Source of the DNA: Streptomyces sp. ISL-100
GTDB taxonomy: Bacteria; Actinomycetota; Actinomycetes; Streptomycetales; Streptomycetaceae
NCBI RefSeq assembly: GCF_018614615.1
Contig: NZ_JAGGOK010000056.1
Span: 186,001 to 250,000 of the forward strand
DNA length: 64,000 nt
Direction: 5' to 3'
In this document: positions 7,777 to 16,124 of the stretch, one piece after another
Position numbering within the stretch: the first letter of the stretch is position 1
Layout: every line of letters begins with the position of its first letter
Position numbers and translations under genes: made by a program
Notes under the pieces: generated by a model
What the model saw: only the letters and a program-made list of their open reading frames with translations
Databases searched by the model: none
Told to the model about the DNA's origin: nothing

Positions 7777-9978
7777 CTATGTTCCCTTTTCTGCCTGTTC
7801 GCGAATCTTGCCCGCCAGCTGGGGCGGCATCGGTTCGTGGCGGGCGTACGAGCGGCTGAACCGTCCGGTGCCGTGCGAGACCGACCGCAGGTCCAGGGCG
7901 TACCGTCCGAGTTCGATCTCCGGAACCTCCGCCCGTACGAGCGTGCGCCCCTGCCCGCCCGCCTGCTCTGTTCCGACCACCCGGCCCCGCCGTCCCGACA
8001 GGTCGCTCATCACCGGCCCGACGTACTGGTCGGGCACCAGCACCAGCACCTCGGCGACCGGCTCGAGGAGGTGGATCTTCGCATCGGCGGCGGCCTCGCG
8101 CAGCGCCAGGGCGCTCGCCGTCTGGAACGCCGCGTCGGAGGAGTCGACCGAGTGGGCCTTTCCGTCGAGCAGCGTGACGCGTACGTCCACGAGCGGGTAG
8201 CCGGCGGCGACCCCACGTGCCGCCTGGGCGCGTACCCCCTTCTCGACGGACGGGATGAACTGGCGTGGTACCGCGCCGCCCACCACCTTGTCGACGAACT
8301 CGATCCCGCTGCCCGGCGGCAGCGGCTCCACCTCGATCTCGCAGATCGCGTACTGGCCGTGGCCGCCGGACTGCTTCACATGCCGCCCGCGGCCGACCGT
8401 GCCGGCGCCGAACGTCTCGCGCAGCGAGACCTTGTGGGGTACGACGTCCACCCGCACTCCGTACCGGCTGCGCAGCCGCTCCAGCGCCACGTCGCGGTGC
8501 GCCTCGCCCAGGCACCACAGCACCAGCTGGCGGGTGTCCTGGTTCTGCTCCAGGCGCATCGTCGGGTCCTCGGCGACCAGCCGGGCCAGCCCCTGGGAGA
8601 GCTTGTCCTCGTCCGCCTTGCTGTGCGCCTGGATGGCGAGCGGCAGCAGCGGGTCGGGCATGGTCCACGGTTCCATCAGCAGCGGGTCGTCCTTCGAGGA
8701 CAGGGTGTCCCCGGTCTCCGCGCGCATCAGCTTCGCGACGCTGGCGATGTCGCCCGCGATGCAGCGGTTCAGGGTGCGCTGGTGCTTGCCGAACGGGGAG
8801 GACAGTGCGCCGATCCGCTCGTCCACATCGTGGTCCTCATGGCCCCGGTCCGTGAGACCGTGCCCCGACACGTGCACCGTCTCGTCGGGCCGCAGGGTGC
8901 CGGAGAAGACCCGCACCAGGCTGACCCGCCCGACGTACGGGTCGGACGCCGTCTTGACGACCTCGGCGACCAGCGGCCCGTCGGGGTCGCACGTGACCGC
9001 CGGGCGGGGCCTGCCGTCGGGGGTCGTGACCACCGGTGCCTCGCGCTCCGCGGGCGTCGGGAAGCCGCCGGTGATCAGCTCCAGCAGCTCGATCGTGCCG
9101 ATGCCCTCGCGGGTGCCTTCGGCCGCCGGCGCGGCGGCGAGTACCGGATGGAAGGTGCCGCGTGCTACGGCTCGTTCCAGGTCGTCGACGAGAGTCTTGT
9201 AGTCGATCTCCTCACCGCCGAGATAGCGGTCCATGAGGGTCTCGTCCTCGCTCTCGGCGATGATCCCCTCGATCAGCCGGTCGCGCGCCTCCGCGATCCG
9301 GGGCAGCTGCTCCCCGTCCGGCGGTGTGTCCTTCCGCTCGCCGGAGGAGTAGTCGAAGATCCGTTGCGAGAGCAGGCCGACGAGCCCCTTCACCGGGGCG
9401 TGCCCGTCGGGGCCCTTGGGCCCGTACAGCGGCAGGTACAGCGGCAGTACGGCGTCGGGGTCGTCGCCGCCGAAGGTCTGCGCGCAGACCCGGGTCATCT
9501 CGTCGAAGTCGGACCTGGCCGCTTCGAGGTGGGTGAAGACGATCGCCCGCGGCATGCCGACGGCGGCGCACTCCTCCCACACCATCCGGGTCGAGCCGTC
9601 CACGCCGTCCGATGCCGAGACGACGAAGAGGGCGGCGTCCGCCGCCCGCAGACCGGCCCGGAGTTCCCCGACGAAGTCGGCGTATCCGGGAGTGTCGATC
9701 AGATTGATCTTTACGCCGCCCCATTCGACCGGCAGCAGCGACAGCTGCACCGAACGCTGCTGGCGGTGCTCGATCTCGTCGTAGTCGGAGACGCTCGTGC
9801 CGTCCTCGACGCGGCCCGCCCTGTTGACCGCTCCCGCTGCCAGCGCCAGGGCCTCGGCCAGGGTGGTCTTGCCGGATCCGCTGTGGCCGACCAGCACGAC
9901 GTTGCGTACGGACGAGGGCCGGTCGGCCGCTACTGCCCTGCCGGCGGCCCCGGGGTGTGAATGCGTCTTGTCGCCCAT
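7777..9978 (-). CDS. elongation factor G-like GTPase (EF-G2/FusA2 type)
   Basis: A 733-residue translational GTPase with EF-G domain order: G domain, domain II, then domains III-V. The P-loop is GHSGSGKTT (31-39) instead of the EF-G AHIDAGKTT, and G3 is DTPG (95-98). The G4 position reads THLE (about 149-152) where true EF-G has NKxD, so guanine recognition may be altered. This is the pattern of the actinobacterial second EF-G; a mycobacterial EF-G2 is reported to bind guanine nucleotide without ribosome-stimulated GTPase activity. ATG 9976-9978 has GGGAGG 7-12 bases upstream. Codons upstream in the same frame are an antisense shadow of pgsA-patA. It is divergent from pgsA, sharing a 265-base regulatory region. 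Confidence 0.9.
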   Translation of the reverse strand: MGDKTHSHPGAAGRAVAADRPSSVRNVVLVGHSGSGKTTLAEALALAAGAVNRAGRVEDGTSVSDYDEIEHRQQRSVQLSLLPVEWGGVKINLIDTPGYADFVGELRAGLRAADAALFVVSASDGVDGSTRMVWEECAAVGMPRAIVFTHLEAARSDFDEMTRVCAQTFGGDDPDAVLPLYLPLYGPKGPDGHAPVKGLVGLLSQRIFDYSSGERKDTPPDGEQLPRIAEARDRLIEGIIAESEDETLMDRYLGGEEIDYKTLVDDLERAVARGTFHPVLAAAPAAEGTREGIGTIELLELITGGFPTPAEREAPVVTTPDGRPRPAVTCDPDGPLVAEVVKTASDPYVGRVSLVRVFSGTLRPDETVHVSGHGLTDRGHEDHDVDERIGALSSPFGKHQRTLNRCIAGDIASVAKLMRAETGDTLSSKDDPLLMEPWTMPDPLLPLAIQAHSKADEDKLSQGLARLVAEDPTMRLEQNQDTRQLVLWCLGEAHRDVALERLRSRYGVRVDVVPHKVSLRETFGAGTVGRGRHVKQSGGHGQYAICEIEVEPLPPGSGIEFVDKVVGGAVPRQFIPSVEKGVRAQAARGVAAGYPLVDVRVTLLDGKAHSVDSSDAAFQTASALALREAAADAKIHLLEPVAEVLVLVPDQYVGPVMSDLSGRRGRVVGTEQAGGQGRTLVRAEVPEIELGRYALDLRSVSHGTGRFSRSYARHEPMPPQLAGKIREQAEKGT

Positions 9979-10243
9979 GATTCTGCCTCCCAGTGAGCAC
10001 GGTGAGGAGAGGGGGCGCGGACATGTGGGAGCCGCAGTGGCGAGGCGACACCAGTGACGCCCGCGGTCATTCGAGCTTTCCACTCGCGCCACGGCACGTC
10101 CATACGTAGTACGCGATCGAGAGGCGCCAGGAGGCCCTGTGGCGGCCCGGCGGTGCCCCGGCAGTCTCCCGGAACCATCGTCGCTACGATGGGCCAGCCG
10201 GTGGCCATAGGGGCCGCACGGCCACCGAACCCTCGGGAAGGCC

Positions 10244-10906
10244 ATGCTGAACAAGTACGCGCGTGCATTCTTTACGCGTGTCCTCACACCGTTCGCCGCG
10301 TTTCTGCTCCGCCGTGGGGTGAGCCCCGACGCGGTGACGCTCATCGGTACGGCCGGAGTGATGGCGGGTGCGCTGGTCTTCTTCCCCCGGGGAGAGTTCT
10401 TCTGGGGCACGATCGTCATCACGCTCTTCGTCTTCTCCGACCTCGTCGACGGCAATATGGCGAGGCAGGCGGGGGTTTCGAGCCGCTGGGGCGCCTTCCT
10501 GGACTCGACGCTCGACCGGGTCGCCGACTCGGCCGTCTTCGGGGGAATCGCGCTCTGGTACGCGGGCACCGGCAACGACAACGTCCTGTGCGCCGTCGCC
10601 ATCTTCTGCCTGGCCAGTGGCCAGGTCGTCTCGTACACCAAGGCACGGGGCGAGGCGATCGGCCTGCCGGTCGCGGTCAACGGCCTGGTGGAGCGCGCCG
10701 AACGGCTCGTCATCACGCTCGTCGCCGCCGGACTGGCCGGACTGCACAGCTTCGGGGTGCCCGGCATCGACGTACTGCTGCCCATCGCCCTGTGGGCCGT
10801 GGCCGCGGGCAGCCTGGTGACACTCGGGCAGCGGGTCGTGACCGTACGCAGGGAAGCGGCGGAGGCGGACGCCGCAGCCGCGCCGGGGAGCGAGGCCACG
10901 TCGTGA
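10244..10906 (+). CDS. pgsA: CDP-alcohol phosphatidyltransferase, probable phosphatidylinositol phosphate synthase
   Basis: A 220-residue integral membrane enzyme that transfers a phosphatidyl group from CDP-diacylglycerol to an alcohol, here probably inositol-1-phosphate. The family motif is complete: D66-x2-D69-G70-x2-A73-R74-x8-G83-x3-D87-x3-D91. About five to six hydrophobic helices surround it. The identification as a PIP synthase rather than PGP synthase rests on its order with the acyltransferase and PimA genes, as in mycobacteria. GGGAAGG precedes the ATG. A TACGAT at 10185-10190 is a possible -10. It overlaps the next gene by GTGA, so the three PIM genes form one translationally coupled operon. 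Confidence 0.92.
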   Translation: MLNKYARAFFTRVLTPFAAFLLRRGVSPDAVTLIGTAGVMAGALVFFPRGEFFWGTIVITLFVFSDLVDGNMARQAGVSSRWGAFLDSTLDRVADSAVFGGIALWYAGTGNDNVLCAVAIFCLASGQVVSYTKARGEAIGLPVAVNGLVERAERLVITLVAAGLAGLHSFGVPGIDVLLPIALWAVAAGSLVTLGQRVVTVRREAAEADAAAAPGSEATS

Positions 10907-11814
10907 GCGGCGCCAGGGAACGACTGACGGACACGCTGTACGGCCTCGGCTGGGCAACGGTCAAAAAGCTGCCGGAACCGGTGTCCGTCGCCCTCGGGCG
11001 CACGATCGCCGACACGGTATGGAAGCGGCGCGGCGCGAGTGTGCTGCGGCTGGAGTCCAACCTCGCACGGGTCGTGCCGGACGCGGGCCCCGAGCGCCTC
11101 GCCGAGCTGTCCAAGGCCGGCATGCGCTCGTACATGCGCTACTGGATGGAGTCCTTCCGGCTGCCCGCGTGGAGCCCGGAGCGCGTGAAGAACGGCGTCC
11201 AGATCCAGGACACAGACCGCCTCACGGACGCGATCGCCTCCGGGCGGGGCGTCATCCTCGCGCTGCCGCACCTGGCGAACTGGGATCTCGCGGGCGCCTG
11301 GGTCACCACCAAGCTGGAAATTCCGTTCACGACGGTCGCGGAGCGGCTCAAGCCCGAGACGCTGTACGACCGGTTCGTCGCGTACCGGGAGGGCCTCGGG
11401 ATGGAGGTCCTGCCGCACGAGGGCGGCAGCGCGTTCGGGACTCTCGCGCGGCGACTGCGGGCCGGTGGCCTCGTCTGCCTGGTCGCCGACCGCGACCTGT
11501 CCGCGTCCGGCACCGAGGTGAAGTTCTTCGGCGATACGGCGCGCATGCCCAGTGGGCCCGCACTGCTGGCGCAGCAGACCGGGGCGCTGCTGCTCCCCGT
11601 GACCCTCTGGTACGACGAGTCGCCGGTGATGGGTGGCCGGATCCACCCGCCCGTCGACGTACCGGAATCAGGGACGAAGGCCGAGAAGACGTCTGTCATG
11701 ACGCAGGCGCTGGCGGACGCCTTCGCCACCGGTATCGCCGGCCACCCCCAGGACTGGCACATGCTGCAACGGCTGTGGCTCGACGATCTCGAGCCGCGTC
11801 AGGAGAGCTCGTGA
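10903..11814 (+). CDS. phosphatidylinositol mannoside acyltransferase (PatA-like, LpxL/HtrB family)
   Basis: A 303-residue acyltransferase of the LpxL/HtrB fold. The H-x4-D motif is H123-LANW-D128, and a second conserved block reads VADRDLS. In mycobacteria the orthologue PatA acylates the 6-position of the mannose on PIM1 or PIM2 at the inner leaflet of the plasma membrane. It starts at a GTG that overlaps the pgsA stop by 4 bases and ends by overlapping the pimA start by 4 bases. No multi-helix membrane domain is seen, consistent with a peripheral enzyme. The residues carrying the acyl-substrate preference cannot be read by eye. The assignment depends strongly on its place between pgsA and pimA. 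Confidence 0.9.
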   Translation: MSGARERLTDTLYGLGWATVKKLPEPVSVALGRTIADTVWKRRGASVLRLESNLARVVPDAGPERLAELSKAGMRSYMRYWMESFRLPAWSPERVKNGVQIQDTDRLTDAIASGRGVILALPHLANWDLAGAWVTTKLEIPFTTVAERLKPETLYDRFVAYREGLGMEVLPHEGGSAFGTLARRLRAGGLVCLVADRDLSASGTEVKFFGDTARMPSGPALLAQQTGALLLPVTLWYDESPVMGGRIHPPVDVPESGTKAEKTSVMTQALADAFATGIAGHPQDWHMLQRLWLDDLEPRQESS

Positions 11815-12971
11815 AGATCGGCATTGTCTGCCCGTACTCGTGGGACGTGCCGGGCGGCGTCCAGTTCCACATCCGTGATCTGGCCGAGCATCTGATCCGG
11901 CTCGGGCACGAGGTCTCCGTCCTGGCTCCCTCGGACGACGAGACGCCGCTGCCGCCGTATGTCGTGTCCGCCGGCCGGGCTGTGCCCGTGCCGTACAACG
12001 GCTCGGTCGCGCGCCTCAACTTCGGCTTCCTGTCGGCCGCTCGGGTGCGGCGCTGGCTGCATGACGGCAGGTTCGACGTGATCCACATCCACGAGCCGAC
12101 CTCGCCGTCGCTCGGGCTGCTCGCGTGCTGGGCCGCGCAGGGGCCGATCGTCGCCACCTTCCACACCTCGAACCCGAAGTCCCGGGCGATGATCGCGGCG
12201 TACCCGATCCTGCAGCCCGCACTGGAGAAGATCAGCGCGCGTATCGCGGTGAGCGAGTACGCGCGGCGCACCCTGGTCGAGCACCTCGGCGGGGACGCGG
12301 TCGTCATCCCCAACGGCGTCGATGTCGACTTCTTCGCGAAGGCCGAGCCCGAGGCGCGGTGGCAGGGCCACACCATCGGCTTCATCGGCCGCATCGACGA
12401 GCCGCGCAAGGGCCTGCCCGTCCTGATGCGCGCCCTGCCGAAGATCCTGGCCGAGCGCCCGGACACCCGGCTGCTGGTCGCGGGCCGGGGCGACGAGCAG
12501 GAAGCGGTCGCATCGCTCCCCAAGGAGATGCGCGACCGCGTCGAATTCCTCGGAATGGTGAGCGACGAGGACAAGGCGCGGCTACTGCGCAGTGTCGACC
12601 TGTACGTCGCCCCGAACACCGGCGGCGAGAGCTTCGGCATCATCCTCGTCGAGGCGATGTCGGCGGGCGCGGCGGTGCTGGCGAGCGACCTGGACGCGTT
12701 CGCGCAGGTACTGGACCAGGGGGCGGCGGGCGAGCTCTTCGCCAACGAGGACGCGGACGCGCTCGCCTCGGCGGCGGTGCGGCTGCTGGGGGACCCGGAG
12801 CGGCTGGTGGAGCTGCGGCTGCGGGGCTCGGCGCACGTACGGCGTTTCGACTGGTCGACGGTGGCCACGGACATCCTGTCCGTGTACGAGACGGTGACGG
12901 ACGGCGCGGCGTCGGTGGACACGGACGAACGCTCGGGCCTGCGAGCACGGTTCGGCCTGGCTCGCGACTGA
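11811..12971 (+). CDS. pimA: GDP-mannose-dependent phosphatidylinositol mannosyltransferase
   Basis: A 386-residue GT-B glycosyltransferase (GT4) that adds the first mannose to phosphatidylinositol on the cytoplasmic face of the membrane. The N-terminal glycine pair G15-G16 sits in a PGGVQ loop. H118 lies in ATFHTS, and the nucleotide-sugar site shows R194 and K200 in GRIDEPRKG. The E-x7-E pair is E273 and E281, inside PNTGGESFGIILVE. All match the known PimA active site. Length and order (pgsA, acyltransferase, pimA) match mycobacterial loci. The GTG start overlaps the preceding stop (GTGA), and the extreme C-terminus is variable and acidic. Confidence 0.94.
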   Translation: MKIGIVCPYSWDVPGGVQFHIRDLAEHLIRLGHEVSVLAPSDDETPLPPYVVSAGRAVPVPYNGSVARLNFGFLSAARVRRWLHDGRFDVIHIHEPTSPSLGLLACWAAQGPIVATFHTSNPKSRAMIAAYPILQPALEKISARIAVSEYARRTLVEHLGGDAVVIPNGVDVDFFAKAEPEARWQGHTIGFIGRIDEPRKGLPVLMRALPKILAERPDTRLLVAGRGDEQEAVASLPKEMRDRVEFLGMVSDEDKARLLRSVDLYVAPNTGGESFGIILVEAMSAGAAVLASDLDAFAQVLDQGAAGELFANEDADALASAAVRLLGDPERLVELRLRGSAHVRRFDWSTVATDILSVYETVTDGAASVDTDERSGLRARFGLARD

Positions 12972-12992
12972 ATCCAGCCAAGCTGCGGCGGG

Positions 12993-13007
12993 TAATGTGC
13001 CGCCGTG
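12993..13007 (+). promoter_or_regulatory. candidate leaderless promoter, -10 six bases before the start codon
   Basis: TAATGT at 12993-12998 ends six bases before the GTG at 13005, and there is no Shine-Dalgarno. Such spacing puts the transcript start on or next to the GTG. No clear -35 is visible. Inferred. Confidence 0.4.
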
Positions 13008-13553
13008 ACCGTAACCCTCATCTGGATCGTCGTAGCCCTCTTCGCCATCGGGCTGTACCTCAGCTGGACCGCGGGCCGGCTGGACCGCCTGCACGCCCGT
13101 ATCGACGCTGCCCGCGCCGCGCTCGACGCCCAGTTGCTCCGCCGTGCGTCGGTCACCCAGGAGCTGGCGACCTCCGGTGTGCTCGACCCTGCCGCTTCGA
13201 TCCTGCTCTACCAGGCCGCGCACGCCGCCCGGCAGGCCGAGGAGGACCACCGGGAGGTCGCCGAGAGCGAGCTCAGCCAGGCGCTGCGGGCGGTCTTCGG
13301 GGAGGCGGCGCAGGTGGACGCGGTCAAGGAGGCGCCCGGCGGCGAGGAGGCCGCGGAGGAGCTGGCGGCAGCCGTACGGCGCGTCCCGATGGCCCGGCGC
13401 TTCCACAACGACTCCGTACGCGCCGCCCGTGCCCTGCGCCGCCACCGCAAGGTCAGGTGGTTCCGGCTTGCGGGCCACGCTCCGTTCCCGTTGGCATTCG
13501 AGATGGACGACGCACCTCCTGTGGCGCTGGCCGACCGCCCCGGCAGCCAGTAA
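13005..13553 (+). CDS. membrane-anchored coiled-coil hypothetical protein
   Basis: A 182-residue protein with one N-terminal membrane helix (residues 3-22) and then long heptad-like helices rich in Ala, Arg and Glu (about 25-125). The layout recalls LemA-type proteins, but the LemA signature is not clear. The C-terminal ~50 residues are Pro/Ala-rich. It sits between pimA and pdxS, starts with GTG 33 bases after pimA, and seems to be leaderless. An inverted repeat (TCCACCG 13559-13565 with CGGTGGA 13584-13590) after its stop may be a weak terminator. Function unknown. Its place suggests a membrane or envelope role alongside PIM synthesis, which is inference only. Confidence 0.75.
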   Translation: MTVTLIWIVVALFAIGLYLSWTAGRLDRLHARIDAARAALDAQLLRRASVTQELATSGVLDPAASILLYQAAHAARQAEEDHREVAESELSQALRAVFGEAAQVDAVKEAPGGEEAAEELAAAVRRVPMARRFHNDSVRAARALRRHRKVRWFRLAGHAPFPLAFEMDDAPPVALADRPGSQ

Positions 13554-13653
13554 AACGATCCACCGGCTACACATTGGCCCTTGCGGTGGACTGGTCGGGC
13601 GATGTTCTCTCGGAGAGAGCAAAAACCTTCTTTCCTTCGAGTGAGGTCCATCC

Positions 13654-14562
13654 GTGTCCAGCACCAGCAACTTCCAGGCCCCCGAGACCGGCACCGCACG
13701 CGTGAAGCGCGGCATGGCGGAGCAGCTCAAGGGCGGCGTGATCATGGACGTCGTCAACGCCGAGCAGGCGAAGATCGCCGAGGACGCGGGCGCCGTTGCC
13801 GTCATGGCGCTGGAGCGGGTGCCCGCCGACATCCGCAAGGACGGCGGCGTGGCCCGGATGTCCGACCCCAACATGATCGAAGAGATCATCGAGGCCGTCT
13901 CGATCCCGGTCATGGCGAAGTCCCGCATCGGCCACTTCGTCGAGGCCCAGATCCTCCAGTCCCTCGGCGTCGACTACATCGACGAGTCCGAGGTCCTGAC
14001 CCCGGCCGACGAGGTCAACCACTCCGACAAGTGGGCGTTCACCACCCCCTTCGTCTGTGGCGCCACCAACCTGGGTGAGGCCCTGCGCCGTATCGCCGAG
14101 GGCGCGGCCATGATCCGCTCGAAGGGCGAGGCCGGCACCGGCAACGTCGTCGAAGCCGTGCGTCACCTGCGCCAGATCAAGAACGAGATCGCCAAGCTGC
14201 GCGGCTACGACAACAACGAGCTGTACGCCGCCGCCAAGGAGCTGCGCGCCCCGTACGAGATCGTCAAGGAGGTCGCCGAGCTCGGCAAGCTTCCGGTGGT
14301 CCTGTTCTCCGCCGGTGGCGTCGCCACCCCCGCCGACGCCGCGCTGATGCGCCAGCTCGGCGCCGAGGGCGTCTTCGTCGGCTCCGGCATCTTCAAGTCC
14401 GGCGACCCGGCCGCCCGCGCCGCCGCGATCGTGAAGGCCACCACCTTCTACGACGACCCCAAGATCATCGCGGACGCGTCGCGGAACCTGGGCGAGGCCA
14501 TGGTCGGCATCAACTGCGACACCCTCCCCGAGTCCGAGCGCTACGCCAACCGCGGCTGGTAG
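13654..14562 (+). CDS. pdxS: pyridoxal 5'-phosphate synthase subunit PdxS
   Basis: The synthase subunit of the DXP-independent vitamin B6 pathway. It condenses ribose 5-phosphate, glyceraldehyde 3-phosphate and ammonia to PLP. It is 302 residues with a (beta/alpha)8 barrel. Catalytic residues are D32, K89 (in MAKSRIGH) and K157 (in RSKGE), matching D24, K81 and K149 of Bacillus PdxS with a constant offset of eight. The start is GTG with GAGGT 8-12 bases upstream. It is followed after 8 bases by pdxT, which supplies ammonia. The 100-base upstream region has a short CTCTC/GAGAG dyad (about 13605-13618), possibly regulatory. Sequence conservation is very high across the family. Confidence 0.97.
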   Translation: MSSTSNFQAPETGTARVKRGMAEQLKGGVIMDVVNAEQAKIAEDAGAVAVMALERVPADIRKDGGVARMSDPNMIEEIIEAVSIPVMAKSRIGHFVEAQILQSLGVDYIDESEVLTPADEVNHSDKWAFTTPFVCGATNLGEALRRIAEGAAMIRSKGEAGTGNVVEAVRHLRQIKNEIAKLRGYDNNELYAAAKELRAPYEIVKEVAELGKLPVVLFSAGGVATPADAALMRQLGAEGVFVGSGIFKSGDPAARAAAIVKATTFYDDPKIIADASRNLGEAMVGINCDTLPESERYANRGW

Positions 14563-14570
14563 TCCCTGTG

Positions 14571-15161
14571 ATGAGCAACCCCGTGATCGGAGTCCTGGCT
14601 CTCCAGGGCGACGTACGGGAGCACTTGGTCGCCCTGGCCGTGGCGGACGCCACGGCCAGGCCGGTCCGGCGCCCCGAGGAACTCGCCGAGGTCGACGGCC
14701 TGGTCATTCCCGGTGGCGAGTCCACCACCATGTCCAAGCTGGCCACGCTCTTCGGCATGCGTGAGCCGCTGCGTGAGCGCATCAAGGACGGCATGCCGGT
14801 CTACGGCACGTGCGCCGGCCTGATCATGCTCGCCGACAAGATCCTGGACCCGCGTTCGGGCCAGGAGACCTTCGGCGGCATCGACATGATCGTGCGCCGC
14901 AACGCCTTCGGACGGCAGAACGAGTCGTTCGAGGCGGGCGTCGAGGTCGAGGGCATAGCGGACGGTCCCGTCGAGGGCGTCTTCATCCGCGCCCCGTGGG
15001 TGGAGTCGGTCGGCGCCCGCGTCGAGGTGCTCGCGGAGCACGACGGCCACATCGTCGCCGTACGTCAGGGCAATGCTCTCGCCACGTCGTTCCATCCCGA
15101 ACTGACGGGCGACCACCGGGTGCACCAGCTCTTCACAGAGATGGTGCGCGCCGTAGGCTGA
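14571..15161 (+). CDS. pdxT: pyridoxal 5'-phosphate synthase glutaminase subunit PdxT
   Basis: A class I glutamine amidotransferase of 196 residues that hydrolyses glutamine and channels ammonia to PdxS. The nucleophile cysteine lies in YGTCAGLI, the oxyanion PGGES motif is near residues 45-50, and the catalytic His-x-Glu is FHPEL near 170. ATG 14571 is taken as the start; the GTG just before it (14568) is possible. The 8-base gap from pdxS implies a two-gene operon making the 24-subunit PLP synthase. Confidence 0.95.
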   Translation: MSNPVIGVLALQGDVREHLVALAVADATARPVRRPEELAEVDGLVIPGGESTTMSKLATLFGMREPLRERIKDGMPVYGTCAGLIMLADKILDPRSGQETFGGIDMIVRRNAFGRQNESFEAGVEVEGIADGPVEGVFIRAPWVESVGARVEVLAEHDGHIVAVRQGNALATSFHPELTGDHRVHQLFTEMVRAVG

Positions 15162-15224
15162 CGGGATCCCGGTAGGATCTCTGCCGAACGCAGCAGTATT
15201 TGGTGACGCGAAGGAGACAGGCGG

Positions 15225-15980
15225 ATGTCCGGCCACTCTAAATGGGCTACGACGAAGCACAAGAAGGCCGTGATCGATGCCAAGCGCGGCAAGCTCTTCG
15301 CGAAGCTGATCAAGAACATCGAGGTCGCGGCCCGCACCGGCGGGATCGACCCCGAGGGCAACCCGACGCTCGTCGACGCCATCCAGAAGGCGAAGAAGAG
15401 CTCCGTCCCCAACAAGAACATCGACTCCGCGGTCAAGCGCGGCGGCGGTCTTGAGGCGGGCGGTGTCGACTACCAGACGATCATGTACGAAGGTTACGGC
15501 CCGAACGGTGTCGCGGTGCTCATCGAGTGCCTCACCGACAACCGCAACCGCGCCGCCTCCGACGTACGCGTCGCCATGACCCGCAACGGCGGTTCGATGG
15601 CCGACCCGGGTTCCGTCTCGTACCTCTTCAACCGCAAGGGCGTTGTCATCGTCCCCAAGGGCGAGCTGTCCGAGGACGAGGTCCTGGACGCCGTCCTGGA
15701 GGCGGGCGCCGAGGAGGTCAACGACCTCGGTGAGTCCTTCGAGGTCCTGAGCGAGGCCACCGACCTGGTCGCGGTCCGCACCGCGCTCCAGGACGCCGGC
15801 ATCGACTACGACTCGGCGGACGCCAACTTCGTCCCGACCATGCAGGTCGAGCTCGACGAGGAAGGCGCGCGGAAGATCTTCAAGCTGATCGACGCGCTGG
15901 AGGACAGCGACGACGTGCAGAACGTCTTCGCCAACTTCGACGTCTCGGACGAGGTCATGGAGAAGGTCGACGCGGCCTGA
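15225..15980 (+). CDS. yebC: YebC/PmpR-TACO1 family protein
   Basis: A 251-residue member of the YebC/TACO1 family, which begins with the hallmark MSGHSKWATTKHKK and has three mixed alpha/beta domains with an acidic C-terminal surface. Family members have been described as DNA-binding regulators (PmpR) and, in mitochondria and some bacteria, as translation factors acting on polyproline or difficult stretches. Which applies here cannot be read from sequence. A GGAGA-type Shine-Dalgarno precedes the ATG. As in many bacteria it lies just upstream of ruvC, but a hairpin terminator and a damage-type promoter stand between them, so ruvCAB can be transcribed separately. Confidence 0.93.
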   Translation: MSGHSKWATTKHKKAVIDAKRGKLFAKLIKNIEVAARTGGIDPEGNPTLVDAIQKAKKSSVPNKNIDSAVKRGGGLEAGGVDYQTIMYEGYGPNGVAVLIECLTDNRNRAASDVRVAMTRNGGSMADPGSVSYLFNRKGVVIVPKGELSEDEVLDAVLEAGAEEVNDLGESFEVLSEATDLVAVRTALQDAGIDYDSADANFVPTMQVELDEEGARKIFKLIDALEDSDDVQNVFANFDVSDEVMEKVDAA

Positions 15981-16021
15981 GGTTTGATCAGCACGTCGAC
16001 TGTGCCTTGCGCACGTGCACA

Positions 16022-16064
16022 CACGGACGGGCCGACGGGACACGCTCCCGGCGGCCCGTCCGTG
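16022..16064 (+). terminator. intrinsic terminator after yebC
   Basis: CACGGACGGGCC (16022-16033) and GGCCCGTCCGTG (16053-16064) form 12 perfect pairs. An inner CGGGA/TCCCG stem (16036-16040, 16046-16050) sits within the loop. It ends two bases before the ruvC promoter elements begin. Confidence 0.7.
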
Positions 16065-16066
16065 CG

Positions 16067-16089
16067 TTGTCAGCGCCAGCCGCTACTGT
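16067..16089 (+). promoter_or_regulatory. RecA-NDp / PafBC-type DNA-damage promoter of ruvCAB
   Basis: TTGTCAGCG (16067-16075), 8 bases, TACTGT (16084-16089). The actinobacterial LexA-independent damage promoter is TTGTCRGTG-N8-TAnnnT; this site differs at one position of the upstream block and has exact spacing. It lies 36 bases before the ruvC ATG. Match is seen directly; activation by PafBC is inferred from the mycobacterial system. Confidence 0.7.
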
Positions 16090-16124
16090 GCTGATCAGTC
16101 GAAAGAGTGAGGGGGCGGGACGCG

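Noticed and set aside
9979..11646. Minus-strand open frame continuing upstream of the EF-G-like gene to give ~1289 codons
   Set aside because: It is antisense to pgsA and the acyltransferase, which have complete motifs; the EF-G-like start has a strong Shine-Dalgarno.
16067..16124. LexA/SOS box upstream of ruvC
   Set aside because: No TCGAAC-N4-GTTCGA-like palindrome is present; only the PafBC-type promoter fits.
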